Assembly: GCA_014773175.1 (NCBI GenBank)
Contig: VXCM01001499.1
Span: 124,001 to 188,000 of the forward strand
Direction: 5' to 3'
From: Lucifuga dentata
Lineage: Eukaryota > Chordata > Actinopteri > Ophidiiformes > Bythitidae
Length of the DNA stretch: 64,000 bases
Shown piece after piece: positions 11,923 through 24,640 of this stretch (position 1 is the stretch's first letter; the number at the start of each line of letters is the position of its first letter). The notes below the pieces were generated by a model, which saw only the letters and a program-made list of their open reading frames with translations, did no database searches and was not told the DNA's origin. A program made the translations under genes and the position numbers.

Positions 11923-14900
11923 ATTATTACAATGACATAATAATGTGATGTAGCATTACTAGAAACAAAATCACCTCAATATAAATAGAAACAGCAGCAG
12001 GAAGAACCTGCTAATCATGTTAACTGTAAGACTAGAAGAGATATTCTAGATTTTTATGGTCCCTGCTTGTGCAATCATGCAAGTACAGCAATTCTCTTAA
12101 ACATCGAGGGAGTTTGCACTGTCTATGAGAATGTCACAACTGCTGTCTCCCAGAAACAAAATTCAAATGGGCACATTCGCAAAAGCCAACGGTTCTCAAA
12201 TATTTGTGTTACGTTTCACATTTGGCCAATATAACCTCAAACGTATTTCTGTTCCATATCTTAACCCTGGTCAGTCACGCACACTTCCCCTGAAGTGCCT
12301 CTGTGTCTCCTCAGGGGGACACGCCTCCTAGTTTGGCACAATTTTACATTTTTAACATTTTTAATTCTTAATTTTGCTCATGTTGCCTTATTTTTATTTT
12401 GTTTTATTTTATCTTTTTTTTATACTTAAGAAGCACAGTCTGGGAACCTACCAGAAAAAGCATTTTACTGTTGTTATGCTTGTATGGCTGCAGTGACAAA
12501 TAAAACTTTGAAACAAATAAAAAGCCTGGGTTGTGGTGCCCAATATAATATGCTGCTTACACTTTAATCAGCGCTGTGTGTGCACAGATGTACTGTTAAA
12601 ACTGAACAAAATGTTCCAATTTTAATCGCTGTCCTCAAACACACCAGCAAATGGTCATTTATGACCAAATCTCATTTACATGTGTTTAATATTCCCTTCT
12701 CACTGCATATGCAGGGCAACACCCCCTTTCAGAGAGTCAGTACATTTCATTTTCATTCTGAAGTTCATAACAATTCTGCCAACCCCCCTGTCCTCCCTCT
12801 GATCAAGACTTCCCAGAGTCCCGTATTTACATAATTTTCAGGTATAAGAACAGCCTAAATGCTGAATATTGTCTTGATTAACGTCAAATACAGAAGGAGG
12901 CAAACAGACCCATAACTGCAATACTTTTATTCTTTACTTTACACAAACATATGACTTGACTGAGAAATCAGTCAGTCAAATGATGGTGAGGAAATCTGTC
13001 TGAATTGTGTTTTATGCCAGCTGCTGTGTTCAGTTTCATGTTGTGTTTGTGTCCTTTTATGTGATGTGAAAAATTAATCACAAAAACTCTGCCTATTTGA
13101 ATGGGGTGAAGACTTGGAGTGTACACACTTAAATTTTGTAAACACTCCTTTGAAATGCAATTCTACCATGATCATATATATGATACTTATATCATGATTA
13201 GTTGTTTTTGTACAGTTCACCTATTGAGCCACTTGTTGCCTGTTAATTTACTTTGTTTGCACTGCATTCCTCTTCTACATGTTTCCAAGATAAATTTTCA
13301 GAATAAACTTTAGTTGTTTTAGAAAATATGTGATGACATGGACACATAAGTACATGTAAGCAGAGAAAATAAAAGATAAAGTGTGTTTGTTGTCCATATG
13401 ACATGTGGTATTACTGAGCTAATAGATAACCAGTTGCATGTATATACAGACATTTGCTTGCAGTGACATGTTTGACAACAGTGTGATGTTTCATAATTTT
13501 GTCTACAGTGCACTGCTACCACCGGATTACCATTAGCTATAATTAGGGATACACATAAATGACATTCCAATACTCATGCATACCCTCAAATGAAAATGTG
13601 CATATCAGGTCTCTTGTTAATGCTCACTTCCATACTAAGCAACCATGGTCAAAAGACAACAAACACTTAAAACTTTTGCTGAGTGCAGAAATGGAGCAGT
13701 TAAGTCCAGAAACTGCAAGTGATAATAAAGGTCACTTTGAACTTTGAAAATACAATGGAGCTGTGGTTATGGTCATCAGTAATCATTGACTCTTGTACAC
13801 ATTTTGTTTGCACACCTGAAAACTGCACATCTGCTGATTGAATTGTGTCATACTACTACTACAAAAAAAAAAAAAAAAAAAANAAAAAAAAAAAAAAAAA
13901 ATGAAACAATGAGATAAATATGCAAAGCTGGAGAAGTTTCACCATATTTGATGGTTTGTATGGAAGTCTGCCAGCCATATAATTGCCAATTTAAGTACTG
14001 GACTGAAAAAAAAATGTGCAGCCTTGGCCACAATGGTCAAATATAAAACATTTAAAAAAAACCAACAACAAAAAAAAACACTGTTTCGAACCAACAAAGC
14101 ATTCGTAGGAAAATTATACTGTTCTAACCTCTTTAATGACTGATGTTTTCAAAGATGTGGCTGATCTAAGTTATCACAGGATCCTTCATGGCCCACTCTT
14201 CAGGTTTGACTCTCACTGTGGAGGAAAAAATGAATCATTAGCCTTGGGAAACAGGTCCAATTTTGCCATACAATTAAGCAATATCAACCACTACGGTTAC
14301 TTAAACATCTGGCGATGAAATAAGTTATTTCAATCATCCAGGACTGTCATATCAACAAGGACAGTTTAATCCCACTGTCAATATTTATAAAGTGGCACCA
14401 ACAGAAAAACTATGATAAACTGTCTTCATGCCACATTATTAAAAGGCCAAAGTTACGACAATATTTCTATCTTTGACTGCTTAGTTAGGTTTATTAGAAC
14501 TAATTTACTAGGATTTTGATGCTTAGTCGTGATGCCTAGCTGATTGTTGGTTCACATTAATTCCAATCAGCTAACTCGAGTTTCACCTGCAACTTTGTTT
14601 GGCTAACATGTTTGCTGGATTCATGCTAGCTCATCTATAATACAACAATATAAATACTAACTGAGGATATAAATGCTATCTAATCTACATTTTTTTAACG
14701 ATTAAATATATTTTATGCAGTCCAAATGCATGCAGATGTGATCGGCTAAAACAAATAAATAAAAACATTTGTAAGCAACAACTATGTGTTAGCTAACATC
14801 GGCTAAACTGTCACCACGAAATTATTTCCCAAACCAACATCGCTACCTTTCAACGATTTGACTTAACCAGACCGGGTGTTCTTTTAAACATTATGAAGTT

Positions 14901-15320
14901 GGGACAATTTTTGAAACACTTGAGTGAATGCTTCAAATCTGTGTTAGTTATGCCTGGATAATGTTCTCACTAGCATTAATGCTAACTCACATTTAGACCG
15001 TAAATGCACCAAGGGCTGGGTAGCCAGCTACAAAACTAAAGGTCTTAGCTGTAAACCAGTGCTCACATTAACACGCAGACTTACACCGGTTAGTCGTTAC
15101 ATTCCATCACAAACAAATGTTAGCTCATGTTATCTCAATAAAAAGCGGTCCAATCTCTGAAAAGCCCGATGTAAAACTAAAGGCCTTCTCTAATCTGTGA
15201 CTAGATGCTAAGGCTTTACTATCCGCTTCTGGGAAAACAACGGTAGGCTAACTAGAAGCTAGCCACAGTTAATGTCTCCAACCACTGCTAAGAAAAAGTT
15301 TAAAAATACATGGCAATTGC
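11923..15320 (-). other. spopl: spopl intron 1, remainder
   Basis: This intronic sequence lies between the hAT element and the putative first exon. It contains poly-A runs (an N join at 13883) and a LINE-like tail near 12.5 kb. No coding exon was seen on either strand. Confidence 0.5.
12430..12515 (+). mobile_element. LINE-like 3' tail remnant
   Basis: This segment ends in GTGACAAATAAAACTTTGAA after a short unique region, a layout common to the 3' ends of fish non-LTR retrotransposons. Only the tail is visible, so the family is uncertain. Confidence 0.35.
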
Positions 15321-15325
15321 ATACC

Positions 15326-15500
15326 TTTTGATTTCATGCTTCCATATTTATCAAATAATGCATACAGCTTTGTGTCACAGTGACTCCTTTCACTATCCGT
15401 TTGTTTAAAGTCTTTTTCAGTCAGTCTCTTCACAGCTTTCTTTGTCTAATTTAGTCGGGGCTAGCTTACATCTCGCTAGCTGGCAAGCTAAAACACGTCT
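15326..15500 (-). other. spopl: Probable non-coding first exon of spopl
   Basis: On the minus strand, sequence downstream of the NRF1 palindrome runs to ...ATCAAAAG, followed by a good donor GTATGC at 15324-15319. This is the only strong donor near a promoter-like region upstream of the first coding exon. The transcription start and the acceptor in front of the ATG exon (near 10438 or 10457) are not fixed by sequence, so exon limits are approximate. Confidence 0.45.
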
Positions 15501-15503
15501 TGA

Positions 15504-15513
15504 GCGCATGCGC
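15504..15513. promoter_or_regulatory. NRF1-type palindrome in probable spopl promoter
   Basis: GCGCATGCGC is the palindromic core of the NRF1 consensus, a common feature of vertebrate housekeeping promoters. It lies in a locally CpG-containing patch within otherwise CpG-poor DNA, about 180 bp upstream of the probable first-exon donor of spopl. Confidence 0.55.
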
Positions 15514-15573
15514 TATGTGTTGACAACATCCTGCTCCTTAACAACAACCAAAACTGATCAAATAAAATAAAAT

Positions 15574-15735
15574 AAAATAAATACTACTAGTAGTACTTCT
15601 ACTACTACTACTACTACTACTAATAATAATAATAATAATGNAAAATAAATACTACTAGTAGTACTTCTACTACTACTACTACTACTACTAATAATAATAA
15701 TAATAATAATGATGATGATGATGATGATGATGATG
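15574..15735. repeat. Compound trinucleotide microsatellite with duplicated segment
   Basis: Runs of ACT, AAT and ATG units. The block ending at 15640 is repeated after the N at 15641, so half of this locus is probably an assembly duplicate of a single compound microsatellite. Confidence 0.8.
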
Positions 15736-18700
15736 TTTCTTTTTTGCAATGGATGCAAAATGTTGAATGAAATCTCAAAATATTTACAAAAGGCTTCTAA
15801 AATATGTTGCATTTCTATAGGTTAAGATACCCACAATAGTATAAGTTGTCAGTTGTAGCTGGACTAACACACAAAAATTCAAATGTTTAATATGTGAAGA
15901 TATCAGTAACCTGATAAAATGAATACTTTTGACAGCTGAGTCCATTAAACATCTTACTTACAGTATGTGCTGTACAATAACCCAGAATGCTGGACTGTTA
16001 ATTTTTTGGAATAATATTATTGTTTGGCATTATTACTATATACTTTTCCACCACCACCACCAGAACTTTGTTACATAACACCTCCCCTCTCTTTTGCTCT
16101 CCTTTCCACTGTAAATAGTAATGCCAACAATAACAACCATTACAGTGATAATTAACAGTAATAGTGATGAGGCACTGCTATCAAACAGAGCATGGAAAAG
16201 TTCCATTTAAAATCAAGAAAGAGTAAAATAAATTATTTTAAAAAACTGGTGAAAAAGAATGTAAGAAAATTCACAAATAAAACTGCAGTAATACCTACAA
16301 TACATTGTATGCTGATACTCTGATTGCTTGCTCTAAACTTATTTTTGGAAGTCAGAAGATAGTCAATGAACTTTTTGGGAGAACAAATCTGAGTTTGTAG
16401 ACCCTCAAAAAGAGAGAACATTTTTGTGAAGTAACATCTAAATGGCCTGCTCTAACTTCATTAGGGGGACTACTATTTGGTTGTGGTTATGATTTGGATT
16501 AGGTCAATGTTATGGTGGAGATTAAGCACCCAGCGTTGAAGTTACAGTTAGAGAACAGAAAATTAATGTAGTTGATTGAATATCTTCATACGGAAAGAAA
16601 TACAAATGTGTGTTTCTGTTCAGGGAAGTGGACTCATCATCTGTCTATTATGTGCCTATAATAGCCCATCATCATAGGCTAGATACAAAGCAAAAAATAA
16701 AGAAATAATGGAGTCTTGATACAATTTAGCTTATACAATCCATGAAACCCTGGCCCTCTCACTATCTCCTATGCTGTCTGCTTCTGATTTTTCTCGTCTA
16801 GCAAACACAAAGCAGCGTTGCGTAAGCCATTCTTCGAAACAATACTCTGTAATGATTCCCTGTAGGCCTGTAATAACTAATTCTCCTTCAGATGGATGGA
16901 CACTGTTGTGAAGAATGAGCAATAAATGGTTTCTCTGTGCCAATCTGTCCACATTCATGATCAAATACAAAATGTGTTCAGCTTTTGATTTCTCCACTGT
17001 ATGCTGACCACAAATGGTGAAACACCTGTATGTAAGCCAGTTTAGTTCTGGTCAAATATGAGCTTAGAAACACAGCAGCAAATGTCAGATTTTGATGTAG
17101 AAGCCCACATCAAATACCTTTAATGTCATAGTGATGATAGTCTGACTCATCTTGAAGTGGATGGAATGGATGATAAGATTGCTGTTGAACAGATAAAGGG
17201 ATGCTTATCAAGAATTTAAATCAGTTTAATTTAAAGGCAGGGAAACAGGCTTTACTGAATGTGTCCACAGACAACACAGACAAACAGAATATGAAGGCTC
17301 AGGAATACTCATCTAAATGTCTCTCTCTGCTCTTATTCGTTCCAAGGCACTGGCTCACTACACTTTTATGACAAAATATTCATAATTAAAAAAAAAAAAA
17401 AAAAAANAAAAAAAAAAAAAAAAAATCAAACTGTCAGATCAATTTTCCACTTTTTAGAATTCTGGGTACTCATATTCAGTCACAAAATGAATTGTATTCA
17501 ATGCCTGCTTACCGTCGTTTTCCTAATTGACATCTTCTTCATCACATATGAATAGCCCTCTGCATGAATGGCTATGATAGTCACCACCCAGGGACCTAAT
17601 ACTATCCTCTGATTAAGATTATTTCAAAAACTACTGATATTATATTTATAGACTAATATTCAGCGATGAAGAATGATAAAGACAGAACTTATGAGCAGGG
17701 AGAAAAAGGCTATGGTTATAAGATGACCCTTTGTGACCTTATCAGAACATATTCACACAGCTGTCGAGGGAAAAATTGAGCCTGACATCAGTCACACACT
17801 TTTTCCAGCGCCTTGGAAATACATCATCACACTGAACAAAGGATGGTTGAAGATTTGAATTTCATTTAATTTGATTAAATCAACGTAATAAAATATAAGG
17901 TAATGCTCAAAATATTGAATTAAAGGGAGCTATTTCTTGATCAAATTATCAGTAATCCTGAAGAATGTTCCTTATTGACTACTGTACATGTGTGTTGTGA
18001 GTGTATGTGTCTATTGTCGTTAACTTATTTGATCCCTCAATCTGCTTCAGCTATTTCTGCTTCAACTACGGATTTCATATGTTGTTTCCTTTCAACATCC
18101 TCCAAAGAGATCTATATAAATATAGACCTATCTCCATATATAGTATATATACACAACTCTAAATAACCCCTAACACAACGTGTCTTCTGACTGCAATGCA
18201 TTCTGGTCTATTGAAGCTACTGTCAGTGGAGAAATTAGTCTATCTGCCATTTCGATGATGGATTTTTCCTTGGATTAGTGAAGACTGTCTGCAAACTGTG
18301 AGTGTAGAGTGAAGCTGTTTGCGATTCTGAAGGTCTAACACCAAAATGGGATATTTACTTTCTGTTTAGTTTTTAAATAACTGAAAATATTTCCCTAATC
18401 AAACTCTATTGTAGCTGGAAATATCTCATTGCTATATTTATTATCCATGCAAATAATAACCCGCTAAACAAAAAAAAAAAAAAAAANAAAAAAAAAAAAA
18501 AAAAAAAAACCATGACCAAAATGCAGGAGACATTGTAAATAGCTTCAACATACTTTATATAATTGTGAATTTGAATATTACCCTGTAACATGATCAGTGT
18601 AATCACACTTGCATGAAAGGTGAATCATTCTATATCTCCTTGAATCTCCTTGTAAAACTAATCACACTGGTTGACCATGAAAGGACAATCATTTATCAGA

Positions 18701-21700
18701 GATTCAAGTTTGGGGATGATAGTGAATATCACATGTGGGAATTTATGTAATATTTCACAAAAAATATGCAAAAATGGAAAATGAGTTTTTCCTGACACTC
18801 AGATGGCCATTTAATCTGTGCAACATCCAATGCATCCTTTAACCCATTTAGTTTACATCACAATTTGATGTAATGCATAAATTAATGAATATTTTGAAAT
18901 ATGCACACCTCTCACCCTTTGACTTTATTACTGAAACACATAAAACACATCTTTCTAAATTTTTCTTAATAGGCAGACAAGCAACTGTAGTTGTTATTTT
19001 GCAGTTTGTTTACCATAGTAACAGGACAGACTCTAATTCTTCCATATTTGGTGCTGAGCTCTTGTTGTTGTGGTGATTTTGCATATTACGAGATTAATGT
19101 TTAGTCATGTTGGTTTTTTGATTGACTGGTGAGTTTTTGTTGTCTGTTCAGCCCATGGTGATAAATCAAAGTCCATTTAAAGGCCCAGATTTTCTTCTGT
19201 TGGAAAATTAAAAAAAAAAAAAATCTTGATAGTTGTCCAATCAGGTAAAACTCTGCATCAGCTAAAGATAATAAAGTACAGTCCTTGGATAATAATGAAG
19301 TACAGTCCTTAGATAATTATATTAAGAACAATGAAACATAAAATGAACATCATGCTCAGTCTCTCCTAATGCAGCATTAAAACTTCCAGTTTATGTGGCT
19401 GTGGCAATGGATCTAACATATCTATATTATTTTGCTGGCAATGTCCTCTTCACCAGGTGTTTAGAAGAGGAAATAAAGCTTGCATTACATGTGATAGAAT
19501 CAACAACAGTATAGAAAAAGGAACAATATTTAAAGTGGAAATATTCCAAATGTCTCCATGTTGTGTACTTGCTGGCATGAGAGTAAAATTCTGAAAAAGA
19601 AAAAATATTGAATTGCCTGTGGGAGGCCCAGTCTCTCTGTTAGCATTGTGAGACTGAGGTAATCTTTTCACTGCATGAGAAAAGACAGTGGCAGTAGGAG
19701 TCCAGCAGCAATTTGGTGTCTTACAATACATTTCATATATGAGCTGCCAGTCTACAGCTGAAGCGCACATAATCCACGCACAGAATGCTGAATAACCTCA
19801 TAAATAATGAGTTTGATCCAGAATAATCCATTTTTTTCCCCCATCAACCATGCATACAGCTCATTTAATTGCAGAAGAATCTGCGCTCGCTGTTCAATGT
19901 CATACAAATAACAATGGTTATGCGCTGAAGATTCACCTTTTAGAAAGTGCACTGATAATCCAAACCTTTAGGCACAAAATTACATCACCTTTTAGAAGTG
20001 CACTAAAGGTGAATACATTTTGCATTTTTATAATGTGACTCAGCTTTACAAAGTCACTGTTGAGTACTGTTGCATGATAACTATCAAGGGATGCGTTTGC
20101 ATTTTATTCAGTTTATTTCACTGAAAAATTAAAATCCACAACATACATTAACGCCACTTTTAGTGCTGATATTAATAATGTGCAGCTTCAGGCCAGCCTG
20201 ATGAGATGAATCACTGAAACAGCATCACAGACATTTCTTTATCTTATGTGCTAAACCCTCAATCTAATAACATGATTTTATTTACTTAACTAAGATGTTG
20301 GAATTTGAAGATTTATTGCTCCAACCTGGTGAAAATACTCTACTTGTAATTAGTTTAAATAAGTTCTTGGTGTTATGAGTACAAGTAATTTATACTATAT
20401 ATCATGCATTTAAATGCCCTCAAAGTAATTCTTTTTTTTAAGCCTATAAAAGCATATGCTAATTTTATTGTCTGTCTGCCAACTGTAAATACAGTACACG
20501 TTGCCAGTAAAGCTGTCAGAAAACCTACATCTGAGCCTGAATGTGACGATTTAAAACCGTATTTGTGAAATTTGTGATACACCTAAAGCAGTGAGGTTCT
20601 GGAAATATAACACCAGAGCTGTCAGAAAATTAACTGTGAGGAAATGCAGGACAGTGAGTGAAATGAAACTGCAAACTAGAGGAAATTACACTTGTTTCCC
20701 CCTTCATTCATTCTTAATTAAGAGCTTTCCATGTTTTCCTTTCCAACAATCTTTGAGCCTTTGCAGGATTCTGACAGACCTGATTATGTAGCATGAAGCA
20801 GATGCTCTGTTGCCAAGATGTCCATTGACAATTATTGCCATTCTTCATAGCTCATTTCCCATAGAGCGGTGAGAGAAATTGCACACAGGCTCCATGTTAT
20901 TAATAGAGCCGCTTGGTATGGAAATGAGACACTAATTTAACCCACAATACAGGTTTTTATTCTGGCTCAATTATCAAATGAGCTATGACATTCTTGAGTT
21001 TTTCAAAGTTAAGAAGATAAGATTAACAAATTTCTACATACCCATCTATATTTTTAACTCAAACAGATTGATGAGAAGATTGAGGAGAACTGAGCAGAGG
21101 AGATGATAATTTGTCCATGATTCCTTGGTGCATTTGGAAGCCTGATGCCAGTTGTGTGTTTGTCTGCATATTTCCATGTGTATTAGCATATCACACACAA
21201 AAAAAAAAAAATNAAAAAAAAAAAAATATAAAAATGCTAATGCAACCAGCACAAACAGCAGAACACAATCACATCCAGTCATTCAAACTGTTGAGACCAA
21301 TATGCTGTCTGTCATGTCGAAAGTGAGGATGATTGGCTGTGAGAGTTCAGGGAAGAATAAGACATTTTGGCTCAATGGCGAGGCAGGTGTACGTTTCATT
21401 TCTCCGCCAGGGAAGTTGATGATAACCTGTCGTTTTTCTGGTCGGCTACACCTGCACGCAAACTGACTGCTGGGACCAGTTTCTTCCTGACAAGCTCCTG
21501 TCTTCTCTGCCCTTTCATCTCCACACTCTACAAAAGAGAGTTTAGAAGTCTTTTATCTGTGCCGGGGGCTACAGTTCCATGTCTACCAAGAGAGGATTTC
21601 AACCAATTAAGCCTGTGGTACTAAGACAATGCTTTGAGTAGCTTAAATCATGCATCACAGCGCACAGGAAGGGCTCTAAATGTTTTTCACTATTTCAGTT

Positions 21701-24229
21701 TGCATAACCAGCAAAGCCTCTTTTGAGATGTTAAAAACACAAATAATTTAATTCAGCAGAACCTGTTGTTTTAATGTATGTGAATATAAATGTTTGTAGT
21801 GTCAAACCTTTTGCATTTACTGGGAAAAATATTCACACTTCAGTACAGAGAATGCAGCATTAAAAGGGGCAAAAGAGCAAAACATCCAAGACTGGTGAAT
21901 TCAGTGAACTCTCTAGATGGAGAGTTCATTCACTATTGTAAGGACATGTGGTTCTAAAACCTTTTGAACTGAGTTCCTCTGAGCAAACCAAAATATCTAA
22001 CTACCACCTTACCAACAAACCATCAATGCCAAGAAAAATCACAGAAAAGTCTCGTGATGTGTTGAGAGAACTGAGCTAGAAAAGTTACTGACACCCGCAG
22101 AGAATGTAAGTATATAACATAATCATAGAAGAGTTGGGCTATTTTCAACAAAAATAATTTCTTTATCATTTGTGAAAAATTTGCAACAATGACAGAATTT
22201 GAATGGATTTCAATTATTTTAATTCTCTGCCAAAATATTTTAAGTCATATTCTGTATCACCAGAGGATGCTTCACATACCACCAACGGTACATGTATCAC
22301 AGTTTGAGAACTGCTTAAGGAGACATTTAATATACTTTTTATTATTGCTCTTTGTGTGCAGAAAATATTTTCAACACAAGGAGTTCATTTTTGCAAATTT
22401 GATAAGTTTAACCTCTCGCATTTCAGTTGAAAGTATAAGGACATTCTTTTCTATTGCAGACACAATTTCAGTTGGCAGGTGTATTTTTTTTATATACAGT
22501 TCTTACCAACACTGTTTCCTGGTGGCCTAGAGGTCTAAAACACATACCAAGTAACTGCACCTTCCCTGTCGCATCCTGATGGTAACTATCTAATTAAGGT
22601 AAAATATAATTAAAATATTATTTAAACTTATATTTCTAAACTTCTCAAGAATGGTACATAAAATACACTGCACTCAAACTTCCTCCACTCTACTTTTTCT
22701 TGCTCTTGTATTCACCACTTGTATATCGTATTTGCAAAGCACATAGTGGTGCTCTGAAGAGATACCCGGCATGGATGTATTACTGAGAGATTGTCGGTGA
22801 GCAATTGCTGATCCCGGGGAGTGATAAAGAGAGTCAGGCTGTCTGAATCCTGAAAAAAGAAGCTGGAGAGTCAGGTAACACATAGACCAGAAAGGTCACC
22901 ATCTGCCAAAGAAAAGCCAGACCATCTTCACAATGTCCTCAGCTTTTCCCCCATTTACAAACACTAACAACATTGGGAACTTGTGATGGGAGAGTGGATC
23001 AGGAAGAAGAAGAATACAGGACAGAGTAAAGATGAATTCTAGATTTTTGCATCTGAAGATGTGGTCAGATGCACCATTTGTTTGTTTTATAATGTAGACA
23101 ATGCAGAAAATAGGATCTCAATATACACAAGGCTGATCTAAATCATGACAGTGATCTTGGCTTTTTCAGGTGGAATGGTACAAGTGAATTGATTATAAGA
23201 TATGCAAACACGATAATCCGCTGGACATCTTCACTATCTCTAGCTTTGCATATGGTCATTTTAAGGACATGCTTATCTTTGACACCAGAATTTACCATGC
23301 TAATAGATTTTTTCCTTCCAACCCTTGACTTTCAATGACCAAATCATTTGCAGTTGTTTAAGAACATCTTTTCACATCAGTATAGATGTAGGGTGTTGTT
23401 TTGAAACCCATGTGAATATAAAGGAAATGTAAGAGTATTTGTGAAAATCTCCTGGTTTGTTGCAATAATCTGTCAAAAGCATTTAACATTCATAATTTCT
23501 CCTGTTTTAGTCTTCTGTCATCTCAGTTTCTTGGAATTTGACAATTGGATCCAACTGTGGATTTCTTCTCTTGTTCTAGCCACCAGATTTTCGGCAGTGT
23601 TTTGTCATTTATTTATCTGCAGGCTTTCCCCAATCACATTTCTAGGCAGGTGCATGGCTGCCCTCTACAAATTACGTCCAGGATAATTTCATATTGATTA
23701 ATGCAGATGCATTCCTCTTGGCTCTCATACCCTACCTGGAGTCTATTTGGTATAAATTACTGAAGCCATTTTGCTGCACAAAGCCAGCCCTCTCCAATAA
23801 GGTGCTGGCTCATGTCTCGACTGGTACTCCCAAACTACCCTTCTGCCTGCAGGAACCCACTAAAGCTTTTAATTGCCTTCTGTGCAAATGGTCCTTATGC
23901 ACTTGATAAAGTATCTGGAAAGTCAGGCATGGATTGGTAGAGGCTTAGGGGAGTCGGGGCATTTGCAGAATGCATATGTGAGAAAGAGATAGAAACGGAG
24001 AGATAGGCAGGGAAAGAAAGAGAATGATATAAGTATATACTGTAGATAGTGAGACGTGGTGTGTAGTGAATCCTTTCCATATTACAACCTTTATGAGTAT
24101 GGTGTTTAGCTTACCCTTTTTGAGCACAGTAACCACTCAGCAAAACACTTGAATAGCCCAGCTAGTGGCCCACCAGATTATTTGCTTCTGTGTACATTTG
24201 CTACAGTAGAGTGGCTGATAACCCTGGGT
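15736..24229. other. Gene-poor intergenic DNA
   Basis: AT-rich sequence with poly-A joins at 17407, 18487 and 21213. A short tandem pair of about 25 bp near 19266-19312 shares the word AGTACAGTCCTT. Open frames are short and look random. No gene was identified. Confidence 0.5.
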
Positions 24230-24640
24230 AAAGTGATAAACAATCAAAGTGCGGCTTCAGTGGAAATGATTGCATTCTGTACCCTGCTCCAGAGATGGGG
24301 ACCATTATTAACACAGGTCCTGTCCTGACAATGCTATTTTCTGGAAGGTAATTGCAGATTCAGATCTCTGAAAGGGTCTGACTGAGAGTAAATGCCACCT
24401 CTTTAATTATGGTCTCCTCCACGTCTCCTCTATTGAGCCGCAGAGATGTCTATCGCTCCACAGGATCCTGGGGAAAATGACTCTAATGGGAAATGACCAG
24501 TGTCTGGGAAGCTGGCTCAGATTAGAAGCGACATTTCTAATTGATGGCTAAAGAAATCCCTGGCCGGATGACTGGGAAAAGTCACTTTGGAGCAAATGTA
24601 ATTGGAGTGATTGGAGTTCTTTCAAGAATCTGTGGATAAT
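24230..24640. promoter_or_regulatory. Candidate conserved non-coding element
   Basis: About 400 bp of high-complexity, moderately GC-balanced DNA without repeats or a sustained frame, inside the 32-kb gene desert upstream of spopl. It has several AT-core homeodomain-like motifs (TTAATTAT, CTAATTGA). This is suggestive of an enhancer but not demonstrated. Confidence 0.25.

Noticed and set aside
15558..15812. Open frame of Ile/Ser/Val runs
   Set aside because: It is translation of a trinucleotide microsatellite that includes an assembly join.
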